A DNA stretch of 64,000 nt from UBA1952 sp965246855 (GTDB lineage Bacteria > Bacteroidota > Bacteroidia > Chitinophagales > Chitinophagaceae): assembly GCA_965246855.1 (NCBI GenBank), contig CBDFFP010000008.1, positions 29,598-93,597 of the forward strand, given 5' to 3'. The first letter of the stretch is position 1, and each line of letters begins with the position of its first letter. The notes under the pieces are model-generated. The model did no database searches. It had not been told where the DNA came from and saw only the letters and a program-made list of their open reading frames with translations. The position numbers were made by a program, and so were the translations under genes. Positions 24,827-33,919 of this stretch are shown here, piece by piece.

Positions 24827-27044
24827 ACAACTTCACCCCAATTCCCACAAACACATTCCGCCCTTCTGCCGGCAGCAATCCCGGCCCCGGATAGCCACCT
24901 GATCGCCGCGTGAAATACCGCGCATCGCTGAGGTTGTTGATGCCCGCGCGCAAGGTGTAGCGGCCCCAGTTGGCACTGCCCGTCAGGTCGTGAACCAGGT
25001 AGGAAGGAATCGTTCCGTTAGTGCCGTCTGCCGTTGGCGTGGCGGTGTTATTGGCGTTGGAGAAGGCCGCGTCTACGTAGCTCGTTTGCCACGTCAGCGA
25101 CCAGCGTTTGCGGCTGTAAGTCGCGCCGTTGCGCAGGATGTTTCGTGGTGCATTCTCCACTTGCTTTCCTTCTAAGGTTGTTTGGGCCAATTGGCTCGCG
25201 GCGTTCTTTATAATCACCTGCAGCGCGCCGTACTGCGCATCCGTAAAGCTATAGGAGCCAAACACACGCAAGTCGCCCCGGCTCGTTTTTCCATTCAGCA
25301 AAGCCGCTTCTACAAACGCTTCCACACCCCGGCTCTTGCTCTGGCCTACGTTGGTGCGCAGGTTGTAGAAAGAGCCGTCTGTGCGTTGCTGTGTCAGCGT
25401 GCCAATGCGGTTGGCGTAGCTCAGGTAAAATGCGCTCACGTCAAAGCGTAGCCAATCGCCCACCGTTCCGCGACAGCCGAGGTCGGCGTTGTAGCCTGTC
25501 GCGTCCTTTAGGTTCGGGTCAATCACATCTGTTGTGGGCAGGGCCGAAAGGTCAGAGAACAGCATCGGGCGGTAAGCTTGTGTGAGGTTTCCGTAGAGTT
25601 CGGTTTTGCGCGTCAGGTGGTATTCCGCGCTCAATCCTGCTAAGAGAAAACGGCGCGTGCGTGTCTCCTCCACAATCGTGTTTGGCGCGCCGTCTGCCCT
25701 GAATCCCTGCCGTCCTGAAACGCCCGCTTGTATCCACTCGGCGCGCAATCCCGGCATCAGCATCAGCTTCCCGCCCATGTGAATTGCACCTTCCACAAAG
25801 GCCGCTCCGTTGCGGGTTTGGAATTGCAACTCGTTGGGAAACTGCGCGTCCACAATGTTGAAGTTCATATCGCTGCCCGTCGTGCCTTTCCCTTTCTGGA
25901 AGCGGCGTGTATCGCCCGAATAAAAGCGCAATCCCCCTGAGAGTTCATGCCTGCGGCCCAACACTTTCAGGGGTTGCAGGAAGCGCGCTTCTGTGCCCCA
26001 GTTGCGGTAATGGTCAATCGCCACCTCGCGGTTGTTCTGCTGTCCGGTGCCCATATTCACGCTGTCGCGCGCGGTAATCGGGGCCATAAAACCCACGCTG
26101 CTGCGGTCTCCGGCCATGCCAAAGACTTTCACGTTCAATTCCCCCCCGCCCGCAGGCCGCCAGCGGAGTGTGAGTGCACTTGTTGTCCACGGTGTGCTTA
26201 TCCAGTTGCGGCCACGAAGGGATTGCTGCGCGTCCCGTGCAAACTGCGCGTCGGTCAGTCCGCCTGCCTGCTGGCTGCGCATATCAAAGCGCAAGACCTC
26301 ACCGGTAAGCGAAAGGCGCGGCGTAAAAGCATAGGTCAGCGTAGCAAAGCCCGTGTTGGTTTGGTAGGCGCTGTTGTCGCGCCAGCCCGCGCCCTGCCGG
26401 TGGTCAAAAGCGGCGTAGTAGTGGAGTTTTCGCGTCGCACCGCCAAGGGCGTTGTAGCTGTTGAAAAGCCCGTAGGAACCCACCGTTTGCTCGCTTTGCA
26501 CGTTGAAGGGCTTCCCGAATTCCGAGCCGTCGCGCAGCACGTAGTTCACCATCCCGCCAAACTGCGGGCCGTATTGCAACGCACCCGCGCCGCGCACAAT
26601 CTGCATCTGCTTCACGGCGTGGAGTGGAGGCGTGTAATAGGCTTCCGGGTAGCCAAACGGGTCGGCGGCAATATCGGCGCCGTTCTGCCGCATGTTGAAC
26701 TCCCACGAACGATTGGGTGAAAGGCCGCGCGTAGAGATGCCGGTCTGAATACCGCTCGCATCGCTCTCCCAAATCTGAATGCCCGGAACCTTGGCCAGCA
26801 CCTGCCGCATATTGTTGGTGGAAAGATTGGCAGGAACGGCATCCACATTCACCACGTGGGTTTTCTTGCCTGCATAAATAGCCGTACCCAGAATTTCCGG
26901 GAGCGGCTGTACGTCATTGGTGCGGGTTGTTTTCACTTCCACCTCGCCAAGGTGGCGCAGGCTGTCGGCGCTGTTTTGGGCGAAGGAAGCAGTAGTAAGC
27001 AGCAGGGAAGAAAAGAGAAAAGGGCGGGTCAGGCGTGGATGCAT
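24825..27044 (-). CDS. TonB-dependent outer-membrane receptor (FecA-like)
   Basis: 739 aa. Signal peptide LFSSLLLTTASFAQ, then a plug domain with NMRQVLAKVPGIQIWESDASG, ISTRGLSPNRSWEFNMRQNG and VRGAGALQYGPQFGGMVNYV, and a ~22-stranded barrel ending in the aromatic-rich FVGIGVKL. The plug pattern is closest to ferric dicitrate (FecA)-type receptors, so an iron chelate is a plausible ligand. No FecI/FecR pair is nearby. Start at 27044 (MHPRLTRP) places a signal peptide at once; a Met at 27080 is possible but adds a charged stretch. Confidence 0.88.
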   Translation of the reverse strand: MHPRLTRPFLFSSLLLTTASFAQNSADSLRHLGEVEVKTTRTNDVQPLPEILGTAIYAGKKTHVVNVDAVPANLSTNNMRQVLAKVPGIQIWESDASGIQTGISTRGLSPNRSWEFNMRQNGADIAADPFGYPEAYYTPPLHAVKQMQIVRGAGALQYGPQFGGMVNYVLRDGSEFGKPFNVQSEQTVGSYGLFNSYNALGGATRKLHYYAAFDHRQGAGWRDNSAYQTNTGFATLTYAFTPRLSLTGEVLRFDMRSQQAGGLTDAQFARDAQQSLRGRNWISTPWTTSALTLRWRPAGGGELNVKVFGMAGDRSSVGFMAPITARDSVNMGTGQQNNREVAIDHYRNWGTEARFLQPLKVLGRRHELSGGLRFYSGDTRRFQKGKGTTGSDMNFNIVDAQFPNELQFQTRNGAAFVEGAIHMGGKLMLMPGLRAEWIQAGVSGRQGFRADGAPNTIVEETRTRRFLLAGLSAEYHLTRKTELYGNLTQAYRPMLFSDLSALPTTDVIDPNLKDATGYNADLGCRGTVGDWLRFDVSAFYLSYANRIGTLTQQRTDGSFYNLRTNVGQSKSRGVEAFVEAALLNGKTSRGDLRVFGSYSFTDAQYGALQVIIKNAASQLAQTTLEGKQVENAPRNILRNGATYSRKRWSLTWQTSYVDAAFSNANNTATPTADGTNGTIPSYLVHDLTGSANWGRYTLRAGINNLSDARYFTRRSGGYPGPGLLPAEGRNVFVGIGVKL

Positions 27045-27184
27045 CCGGCGGGCTTTCGTGTTTTTTGGGAAAGCGGGCACAAAAGTCCTTTGTGAATGAA
27101 GGGCGTGTTTTCAGAATTGGGAAAGGGTTTTGCGGGATTGGGAAAAAGAAGGGGCAATTAGGCTGTATTGATAGAAGATGTTTA

Positions 27185-27232
27185 AACCCTGTAGAGCCTG
27201 TCCCGACGCGTCGGGACAGGCTCTACAGGGTT
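27185..27232. repeat. 48-bp perfect palindrome
   Basis: AACCCTGTAGAGCCTGTC… is followed directly by its exact reverse complement, 24 + 24 bp with no loop, centred on GACG|CGTC. Lies between two minus-strand genes, downstream of the lipoprotein promoter side and upstream of the receptor start. Confidence 0.92.
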
Positions 27233-27270
27233 GCAAAAGACTCCTCCACAAAGAAAGTCAACACCTCCCA

Positions 27271-27885
27271 TCACTTCTTCGTGCCGCGCACCATTCTCTC
27301 CAGGTTGCTCATTTTGTAGGTCTCAGTGCTGCCGTTCTCCAGTTGCACCTTCAGCTTCCCGTCAGCGGTTTGTTCCAGCATCGTTCCGCGCACCACGCGC
27401 CCGCCAGTAAAGTAGTAGGTGTCCAGGCCATCCGCAACCTTCGGTGCATCAGCAGCTCCGCAGCCATTATAGGGAAGCGTATAGCGGAAGTGCATGTAGT
27501 CCATCTTCGACACACCCGGCTCATTCACGTTAGGTTTCCAGACCGCGCCGGTAGCAAAGTCTATCGCGATGCCTATCAGACCGCCTATTCCCAGCAAATT
27601 TCCTGCTATAGTGCCGCCCCGCACCTCACGCGTGGCGTAGCGAAAAGTCTGTTCCGGGCAGCCTTCCTCGCGCACGGTGAACACCACCTTATCGGCATTT
27701 TTGCGCTCTATGGAAGCAATACCAGTGCCCGTACCCAAATGGGTTCCGTTGTAAGAGATAGCCGCATTGGAATGGTTGGGCGTAACCACATGCGCGGCGT
27801 AATCGGTGCCGCCAATAATAGTGGCACAGCCACTTGCGCCAAGCAGCAAGAAAGAAAAGGCACTCAGAAGACGGACGGATTTCAT
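27271..27885 (-). CDS. Lipoprotein of unknown function
   Basis: 204 aa. Start at 27885 gives a signal peptide with lipobox GASGC. The mature part has NHSNAAISYNGTHLGTGTGIASIERK, an opening seen in many Bacteroidota lipoproteins related to PEGA-like beta domains, and a Gly-rich hydrophobic stretch TIAGNLLGIGGLIGIAIDFATG that could insert in a membrane. The same frame stays open upstream across array E to 28404, but that part has no gene character and is excluded. Confidence 0.72.
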   Translation of the reverse strand: MKSVRLLSAFSFLLLGASGCATIIGGTDYAAHVVTPNHSNAAISYNGTHLGTGTGIASIERKNADKVVFTVREEGCPEQTFRYATREVRGGTIAGNLLGIGGLIGIAIDFATGAVWKPNVNEPGVSKMDYMHFRYTLPYNGCGAADAPKVADGLDTYYFTGGRVVRGTMLEQTADGKLKVQLENGSTETYKMSNLERMVRGTKK

Positions 27886-28006
27886 GCAGGAGGAGCGTCT
27901 GGCTTTTTGGAAAGGAGAAAGGGAGGCAAGATAATGCAGGCCATTAAAAGGGAAACCTCTTTTTAGGGGGATAGAAAGATTCACGCCCACTGCGATTTCC
28001 CAAAAA

Positions 28007-28205
28007 GTCATTCGGAAAAGACTGCCTGTCATTTTTAAAAGTAGAAAGGTCATAACGATAAGGAGCAAGGTCATGTTTAAAAAAAGCCCTGTCATGTTTA
28101 AAATAGAGTCTATCACGAAGAAAAGCATATCGTTCATGTTTAAAATAGAGCCTATAACGAAGAAAAGTAGACCGGTCACTTTTAAAAGAAGAACGTCCTG
28201 AACGG
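28007..28205. repeat. Tandem array E: A/T-rich 21-bp units (GTCATGTTTAAAA)
   Basis: Nine 21-bp units start at 28007, 28028, … 28175, and a truncated tenth follows. Consensus GTCATGTTTAAAAnAGA; the TTTAAA centre is the only palindromic part. Two units carry an alternative CACGAAGAAAAG form. It lies between divergent genes. The remaining gap up to 28263 shows nothing else. Confidence 0.85.
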
Positions 28206-28263
28206 CCCGTGTTTCAGGGCCATTTTCCTTATTTTCGAAGCCACCCAAGCCTTTTTCCTCCCC

Positions 28264-28635
28264 ATGCTTCGCCTCAACCTGAAAGCCGTTTGCCTTTTGC
28301 GTGGCATCCAAAAGCCCTACGCCTGGCTCCTGAAGGCCGGTTTCCCGCCCTCCGCCGCTTTCCGGCTGAACGGAGAAGATTACAGCAACCTGCCGCTGGC
28401 GCATTTAGAAAAGCTCTGCCTGCTCCTGCGCTGTACGCCCCACGACCTCTTGCGCTGGACGCCCGACGCCGACACCGTGGAGGCCGATAGTCAGCCGCTT
28501 GCGGCCCTCCACCGCAAGGAAGAAAACGACCTCCACTGGATTTCCAACATGAACGCCAAAAGCGTGGACGAACTGCGCGAAATAGGCCGCAAATTGAGCC
28601 AGATGGAGGGGGGAAATGATTTGCCGAAGCCATAG
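28264..28635 (+). CDS. Small HTH (Cro/C1-like) DNA-binding protein
   Basis: 123 aa. The first ~65 residues match a Bacteroidota Xre-like group: LNLKAVCLLRGI, PYAWLLKAGF, AAFRLN, LAHLEKLCLLLRCTPHDLLRWTPD (in pieces), i.e. five short helices with the helix-turn-helix in the middle. The tail is polar (VDELREIGRKLSQ), probably for dimerisation. Target unknown. It directly follows array E, in the divergent region with the lipoprotein gene. Confidence 0.72.
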   Translation: MLRLNLKAVCLLRGIQKPYAWLLKAGFPPSAAFRLNGEDYSNLPLAHLEKLCLLLRCTPHDLLRWTPDADTVEADSQPLAALHRKEENDLHWISNMNAKSVDELREIGRKLSQMEGGNDLPKP

Positions 28636-28690
28636 CTGCGCCCGCGTTTTCTTAAGACCGAAATAACCCGGCTCCTTCACGGCCAAAACC

Positions 28691-28698
28691 TACTTTCG
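28691..28698 (+). promoter_or_regulatory. -7 element of the SnoaL-like gene
   Basis: TACTTTCG, 42 nt before ATG at 28741. Confidence 0.45.
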
Positions 28699-28740
28699 TC
28701 TTTCACCTTTTTTCCAAAACCACTCCCTCCACCCCCTTTT

Positions 28741-29097
28741 ATGACTACCCAACAAGTAGCTGACCGCTTCCACGAGCTGGCCGAGCAAGGCCAGTATCAG
28801 ACCATTCAGGACGAGCTGTACGCGCAGGACGTTGTCAGCGTTGAACCAAACGAAGCTTTTGGCCCGCGCGAAGCCCACGGCCTGGACGCCATCAAGGAGA
28901 AGAGCCGACTCTTGAACGAATCAATAGAGGAAATGCACGGCGGCTGGTGCTCCAAGCCAGCCGTAGGCGGCAAGTATTTCACCGTAGCGATGGGCATGGA
29001 CGTAACCATGAAAGGCCGTCCGCGCGGGCAGATGAATGAGGTGTGCGTGTATGAAGTGCAGGACGGAAAAGTGGTGAAGGAGCAGTTCTTCTTCTAA
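28741..29097 (+). CDS. SnoaL-like / NTF2-fold protein
   Basis: 118 aa alpha+beta cone-barrel protein of the SnoaL-like group (QQVADRFHELAEQGQYQTIQ, LYAQDVVSVEP, GLDAIKEKSRLLNE, VYEVQDGKVVKEQFFF). Members range from polyketide cyclases to proteins without known reactions; no catalytic residues can be assigned here. Monocistronic, with a terminator downstream. Confidence 0.8.
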   Translation: MTTQQVADRFHELAEQGQYQTIQDELYAQDVVSVEPNEAFGPREAHGLDAIKEKSRLLNESIEEMHGGWCSKPAVGGKYFTVAMGMDVTMKGRPRGQMNEVCVYEVQDGKVVKEQFFF

Positions 29098-29115
29098 AAA
29101 GCCGCAGCCCCCGAA

Positions 29116-29153
29116 AAGAAACAGGCCCTCTTTTGCGAGTGCCTGTTTCTTTT
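29116..29153 (+). terminator. Terminator of the SnoaL-like gene
   Basis: AAGAAACAGGC / GCCTGTTTCTTTT hairpin with T-run. Confidence 0.8.
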
Positions 29154-29163
29154 GCTTGGAAAC

Positions 29164-29218
29164 GATGGTTGTGGTAGGTGCGGATACGCGCAGCGTATCC
29201 GCACCTACCACAACCATC
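29164..29218. repeat. Long palindrome, 26-bp perfect arms, 3-nt loop
   Basis: GATGGTTGTGGTAGGTGCGG… pairs perfectly with …CCGCACCTACCACAACCATC around GCA. It is directly followed by the TTCCAACG repeat at 29218 and the mutS promoter. Confidence 0.92.
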
Positions 29219-29262
29219 CAACGGCTTTAGCTATTCCAACGCGAAGCCTCCAACCACGCAAC
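29217..29262. repeat. TTCCAACG-type intergenic repeat (copy 2)
   Basis: TCCAACGGCTTTAGC then ATTCCAACGCGAAG; shares these words with 24769-24826. Confidence 0.6.
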
Positions 29263-29267
29263 GCGCC

Positions 29268-29275
29268 TACCTTCG
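29268..29275 (+). promoter_or_regulatory. -7 element 5 nt before mutS
   Basis: TACCTTCG then CCCCT then ATG at 29281; predicts a leaderless mutS mRNA. Confidence 0.5.
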
Positions 29276-29280
29276 CCCCT

Positions 29281-31905
29281 ATGGCTAAGGAAACGCCCAT
29301 GATGCAGCAGCACCGGGAGATAAAAGCAAAATATCCCGACGCGGTTTTGCTGTTCCGGGTAGGCGATTTTTACGAGACTTTCGGGGAAGATGCCGTCATT
29401 GCCGCCCGCGTTCTGGGCATCACGCTGACGGCCCGCAACAACGGCGCAGCGGGTTCTACCGAACTGGCAGGATTTCCCCACCACTCGCTGGATACCTACC
29501 TGCACAAGCTGGTGAAAGCGGGCCACCGCGTAGCGATTTGCGACCAACTGGAAGACCCGAAGGAAGCAAAAGGGGTGGTGAAGCGCGGCGTAACAGAACT
29601 GGTAACGCCCGGCATGGCCACCGACGACAAGCTGCTGGAATTCAAGACCAACAACTTCCTCGCCGCGTGGCTGCCCGCCGGAACGGAATACGGACTTGCT
29701 TTTCTGGATATCTCCACCGGCGAAGCCTATTGTGCGCAAGGCGACGCGGAATACGCGGATAAACTGTTGCAGGGATTGCAGCCAGCTGAGGTTTTGGTTC
29801 CCAAATCATCACAAGCGCGCTTCCGCGAGCAGTATGGAAAGGAGTGGTATTTATTTCCGTTGGAAGACTGGATTTTCACGGAAAGCTATGGCCGCGAAAC
29901 GCTGCTGAACCACTACAAAACGCAGACGCTCAAGGGCTTCGGGATTGAGGATTTAAAAGCCGCCGCTACGGCTGCGGGCGCAGTCCTTCACTACCTCAAA
30001 GACACCGAGCATCCTAACCTGCAACACATCACCGGGCTGCAACGGATGATGCCCGACACGTTTTTGTGGATGGATAGATTCACGGTGCGGAATCTGGAAT
30101 TGCTTTCCGCGCAAGACGGTTCGCCGGGCGGATTGCTCGCCGCGATTGACACGACGCTTACACCGATGGGCGGACGGCTGTTGCGTCGCCGCATTGTGTT
30201 TCCCCTTTCCGACAGGCTGAAGCTGGAGGCCCGCCACGACGCGGTGGAAAGTTTTTTACAAAACAAAGACCTCCACGAAGCAACGCGCACACAACTAAAA
30301 GCGATTGGCGATTTGGAAAGATTGGTGGCGAAAATTCCGCTGAAGAAATCCTCGCCGCGCGAACTGATTGCACTGGCGCGCGGACTGTCTAAAGTCTGCA
30401 CGCTGAAATTTATTCTCTCCGATTCCGCCTATCCGGCGCTGGAGAAATTAGTGGCCCACATCCATACCTGCGACGAGTTGCAGGAGCGCATCAACAAGAC
30501 GCTGGCCGAAGAAGCGCCCGCCGTAGCGGCCAAAGGAAATTTTATCCGCGAAGGCGTTTCTGAAGCGTTGGACGAACTGCGCGGAATCTCGCGCGGGGCG
30601 AAAGATTATCTCCTGGACCTGCAAAAACGCGAGGCACAAACAACGGGTATTTCTTCCCTGAAAGTATCTTTCAACAACGTTTTTGGCTACTATCTGGAAG
30701 TAACGCACACCCACAAAGACAAGGTTCCACCCACTTGGATTCGGAAGCAAACACTGGCAGCGGCGGAGCGCTACATCACGCCGGAGTTGAAGGAATACGA
30801 AGACAAAATTCTGGGCGCGGATGAAAAGATTTTGACGCTGGAGATGGCCGCTTTTGCGGAGCTTTTGGATTTTATTTCGCCGTGGATTCCGCGCATTCAG
30901 CAGGCCGCCAAAGCGGTTGCGAATCTGGACTGTCTTTCCGCCCACGCCACCACCGCGCGGCAGTGGAATTACGTGCGCCCCACCCTGACCGACGACGCGA
31001 CGCTGCGCCTGAAAGCCGCGCGCCACCCGGTGATTGAGCAGAAGCTGCCGCCGGGTGAAAGCTATATCTCCAACGACCTTTTCCTGGACCGCGACACGGA
31101 GCAAATCATCATCCTGACCGGGCCGAACATGAGCGGCAAAAGCGCGGTGCTGCGCCAAACGGCGCTCTGTGTTTTGCTGGCCCACATGGGCGCTTTCGTG
31201 CCTGCCGCCGAAGCGTACATTGGCATTACCGACCGCATTTTTACCCGCGTCGGCGCAAGCGATAATCTGGCGGGCGGCGAAAGCACGTTTATGGTGGAGA
31301 TGACCGAAACGGCGTCTATCGTGAACAACCTGAGCGAGCGCAGTCTGGTGCTTCTGGATGAAATCGGGCGCGGCACGAGCACCTACGACGGCATCTCCAT
31401 TGCGTGGAGTCTGGTGGAATATCTGCACAGCCATGCCACGCATCCGAAGACGCTTTTCGCCACGCACTACCACGAGCTAAACGACCTGGAAAACAGCCTG
31501 GGGCGGGTGAAGAATTTCCACATCACGCACCAAGAGACGGCGCATAAAATCATTTTCCTGCGCAAGATGGCGCGGGGCGGAAGTCGCCGGTCTTTTGGGA
31601 TTCAGGTGGCGCGCATGGCAGGAATGCCGCCCACGCTGATAAGCCGCGCAGAAGAACTGTTGCACCATTTGGAGCAAACCCACGCAGACGCGGGCAGCAC
31701 CGGGACAGAGACTTCTTCCAAAAAGAAAACACCCGCGCCCGTCGCGCCAATACAGCAAATCCAACTAAGCGTGTTTGGCGACGTGCCGGAGCATCTGCGC
31801 CGCTTGCAGCAGGAGTTGGAGGCAATAGACATTAATACCCTTTCGCCGGTGGAGGCGTTGCTGCGGTTAAACGCGTTGAAGGCCTCCATCAGCCATGGGT
31901 CATGA
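29281..31905 (+). CDS. mutS: DNA mismatch repair protein MutS
   Basis: Recognises mismatches and starts repair. 874 aa, normal length. Mismatch-binding domain I carries the Phe-x-Glu motif in VGDFYETFGEDA; the ATPase has Walker A GPNMSGKS at ~614-621, Walker B/D-loop DEIGRGTSTYDG and FATHYHEL. The HTH region near GSRRSFGIQVARMAGMP is complete. Start at 29281 follows a -7 element directly; the in-frame extension to 29152 runs through the palindrome and is not coding. Confidence 0.98.
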   Translation: MAKETPMMQQHREIKAKYPDAVLLFRVGDFYETFGEDAVIAARVLGITLTARNNGAAGSTELAGFPHHSLDTYLHKLVKAGHRVAICDQLEDPKEAKGVVKRGVTELVTPGMATDDKLLEFKTNNFLAAWLPAGTEYGLAFLDISTGEAYCAQGDAEYADKLLQGLQPAEVLVPKSSQARFREQYGKEWYLFPLEDWIFTESYGRETLLNHYKTQTLKGFGIEDLKAAATAAGAVLHYLKDTEHPNLQHITGLQRMMPDTFLWMDRFTVRNLELLSAQDGSPGGLLAAIDTTLTPMGGRLLRRRIVFPLSDRLKLEARHDAVESFLQNKDLHEATRTQLKAIGDLERLVAKIPLKKSSPRELIALARGLSKVCTLKFILSDSAYPALEKLVAHIHTCDELQERINKTLAEEAPAVAAKGNFIREGVSEALDELRGISRGAKDYLLDLQKREAQTTGISSLKVSFNNVFGYYLEVTHTHKDKVPPTWIRKQTLAAAERYITPELKEYEDKILGADEKILTLEMAAFAELLDFISPWIPRIQQAAKAVANLDCLSAHATTARQWNYVRPTLTDDATLRLKAARHPVIEQKLPPGESYISNDLFLDRDTEQIIILTGPNMSGKSAVLRQTALCVLLAHMGAFVPAAEAYIGITDRIFTRVGASDNLAGGESTFMVEMTETASIVNNLSERSLVLLDEIGRGTSTYDGISIAWSLVEYLHSHATHPKTLFATHYHELNDLENSLGRVKNFHITHQETAHKIIFLRKMARGGSRRSFGIQVARMAGMPPTLISRAEELLHHLEQTHADAGSTGTETSSKKKTPAPVAPIQQIQLSVFGDVPEHLRRLQQELEAIDINTLSPVEALLRLNALKASISHGS

Positions 31906-31911
31906 GTTATG

Positions 31912-31996
31912 GGTCATTCCGAGCGCGGAGCGAGGAATCTCACGGCAGGTAAGACACAGCGTAAGTGAGATCTCTCCCTAGCGGTCGAGATGACCC
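31912..31996. repeat. REP-like inverted repeat (copy 2, GAGCGCGGAGCGAGG type)
   Basis: GGTCATTCCGAGCGCGGAGCG … GCGGTCGAGATGACCC, same family as copies at 36872 and 51403. Confidence 0.75.
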
Positions 31997-32029
31997 ACGT
32001 TATATGAACACACAGATTGTAGCTACAAC

Positions 32030-32137
32030 ATGTGGGTCATTGCGAGTGCAGCGAAGCAACCTGCACATAACGTTGGGGATTTCAATCAACACAGCATATT
32101 GTGCAGGTTGCTTCGCTGCACTCGCAATGACCCACAT
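32030..32137. repeat. REP-like inverted repeat (copy 3), perfect 38-bp arms
   Basis: Left arm 32030-32067 (ATGTGGGTCATTGCGAGTGC…) and right arm 32100-32137 are exact reverse complements around a 32-nt loop. Variant GCGAGTGCAGCGAAGCAACCTGC of the family. Confidence 0.92.
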
Positions 32138-32190
32138 TTTTCAAGTGTCCTTGCAGGCTCCATTATCCATTATCCATTATTCATTGCCGT

Positions 32191-33780
32191 TTACAGCATC
32201 CTTAACCGCTCTTCTTCCAAGTCAATCTGATAAAGCTGTTTGCGGATGATTTCCTCGTTCAGCTTCGGGTCTTTGTTGGCTTCGGCGAGGTAGCGGCGCT
32301 GACTTTCCAACATTTCCAAGTAGATGACCTTGTGGCGTTCCGTGAACATTTCTTCGCGGGGTTTAATGGCTTTTTCTTCCCAGAATTGCAGGATTTTACG
32401 GAGAATGTCTTCGTTGTGCGCTTCGGTCTCGTATTTCTGCTTGTAGAAATCAAGGATGTGCTGTTTCAGGCCGTGCCGCAGGTGGCGGTGCGACTCCTCT
32501 TCCTCTCCTTCATCCGCAAAACCTTCAAAAATGCGGCTGCGGCGGATGATAACCGGCAGCGTCAGTCCCTGCAAAAGCAGCGTGAGCAGGATAACCACGA
32601 AAGTGATGAACAGAATAAGATTGCGGTACGGAAAAGCCGTTCCATCGCTGAGCGTTACCGGAATGGCCAGCGCCGCCGCCAGCGACACCACGCCGCGCAT
32701 CCCCGTCCAGCCCAGAATAAGCGGAATCAACCTGCGACGCCGGGCCGCGCCGGGAAGATGTCTGGGCATGACGCCGGGCCGGAAAATGGCCGTTGCCATC
32801 ATGGCCGCATAGGCGCTGATGACACGGGAAAGAATAAGTACACCGGTGACGACTACGCCATACCAGATGCCTCGGCTTAGGGGAATGCCGCTCCCCCTCA
32901 TGCCCTGCACAATTTCCGGGAGCGAAAGGCCGATGAGGAGAAAGACGACACCGTTGAGAATGAACACCAGACTCTCCCACACACTTTGTCCGCGAATGCG
33001 GCTCGCACTGTTGAGGAAAAGCAGCCGCTGCGACGACATCAGCAGCCCGCCACTCACCACCGCCATTACGCCGGAAGCATGGAACTGCTCGGCCAGCCAG
33101 TACATCGCATACGGCTCCAGAACAGTGAGGATGATATCGGTTGTGGCGTCGGTGGGCAGCTTTTTATGGGCCTGGATGAAAATCCAACCCATCGCCAGCC
33201 CGATGCCTGTGCCGCCTGCTACCATCCACAAAAAGCTTCCAGCCGCATCCTGCCACACGAAATTTCCGGTGGCAACGGCCAAGAGTGCGAAACGGAAAAT
33301 GATGAGCGAAGAAGCGTCGTTGAGCAGGCTTTCGCCTTCCAGAATGGCGGAGGTGGAAGGGGGGATTTTGACGAATTTGGTGATGGCTCCCGTGCTAACC
33401 GCGTCGGGTGGAGAAACGATGCCGCCGAGCAAAAAGCCCAGCGCCAAGGTGAAGCCGGGAATCAGCCAGTGCGTCGCCAGCGCAACAGAAGAGGCAGTGA
33501 AAAACACCACCAGAAAAGCAAAGCTTCCAATCATCCGCCACCACTTCTTCATCTCCTTAAAAGAAATTGTCCACGCGGCTTCAAAGAGTAACGGCGGCAG
33601 GAAAATGAAGAAAATAAGGTCGGGATTCACCTTTACCTGCGGCAGGCCGGGCACAAAACCAAGAAGCAGTCCCGCCAGTACCAGCACCACCGGATAAGCG
33701 ACTTTGAGCTTGGCAGCCAGCATTTCCAACAGGATAATTGCGGCCACCATGAGGAGGAGAAAAGGAAGCGTGCTGTGCAT
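32191..33780 (-). CDS. Na+/H+ antiporter, CPA1 family
   Basis: Inner-membrane monovalent cation/proton exchanger. 529 aa with ~12 TM helices and a ~100-aa charged cytoplasmic C-terminal tail. Transport-site motifs are present: SPPDAVSTGA and the CPA1 ESLLNDASSLI (Asn-Asp). Start at 33780 (MHSTLPFLL) is fixed by a -7 element four bases upstream; the longer in-frame start at 33837 would lie upstream of that promoter. Convergent with mutS, with REP elements between them. Confidence 0.93.
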   Translation of the reverse strand: MHSTLPFLLLMVAAIILLEMLAAKLKVAYPVVLVLAGLLLGFVPGLPQVKVNPDLIFFIFLPPLLFEAAWTISFKEMKKWWRMIGSFAFLVVFFTASSVALATHWLIPGFTLALGFLLGGIVSPPDAVSTGAITKFVKIPPSTSAILEGESLLNDASSLIIFRFALLAVATGNFVWQDAAGSFLWMVAGGTGIGLAMGWIFIQAHKKLPTDATTDIILTVLEPYAMYWLAEQFHASGVMAVVSGGLLMSSQRLLFLNSASRIRGQSVWESLVFILNGVVFLLIGLSLPEIVQGMRGSGIPLSRGIWYGVVVTGVLILSRVISAYAAMMATAIFRPGVMPRHLPGAARRRRLIPLILGWTGMRGVVSLAAALAIPVTLSDGTAFPYRNLILFITFVVILLTLLLQGLTLPVIIRRSRIFEGFADEGEEEESHRHLRHGLKQHILDFYKQKYETEAHNEDILRKILQFWEEKAIKPREEMFTERHKVIYLEMLESQRRYLAEANKDPKLNEEIIRKQLYQIDLEEERLRML

Positions 33781-33784
33781 AGGG

Positions 33785-33792
33785 CGAAAGTA
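33785..33792 (-). promoter_or_regulatory. -7 element 4 nt before the antiporter start
   Basis: Minus-strand TACTTTCG then CCCT then ATG at 33780; predicts a leaderless mRNA. Confidence 0.5.
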
Positions 33793-33919
33793 GCGGCTTA
33801 CATGTATTGGCCGGGGAATAGCCAGCAAGGGCAGCACTTATCCTGTTACACTTCTTCGGGTAGCCGTCAGAAAGTGCGGGGGGGCTGCTTAAACGAAATT
33901 TTGGATACAATCAGCCCTG

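Noticed and set aside
27271..28404. Single 377-aa minus-strand frame running through array E into the lipoprotein
   Set aside because: The upstream part only translates the 21-bp repeats into hydrophobic heptads; the real signal peptide starts at 27885. The frame is open because 21 is a multiple of 3.
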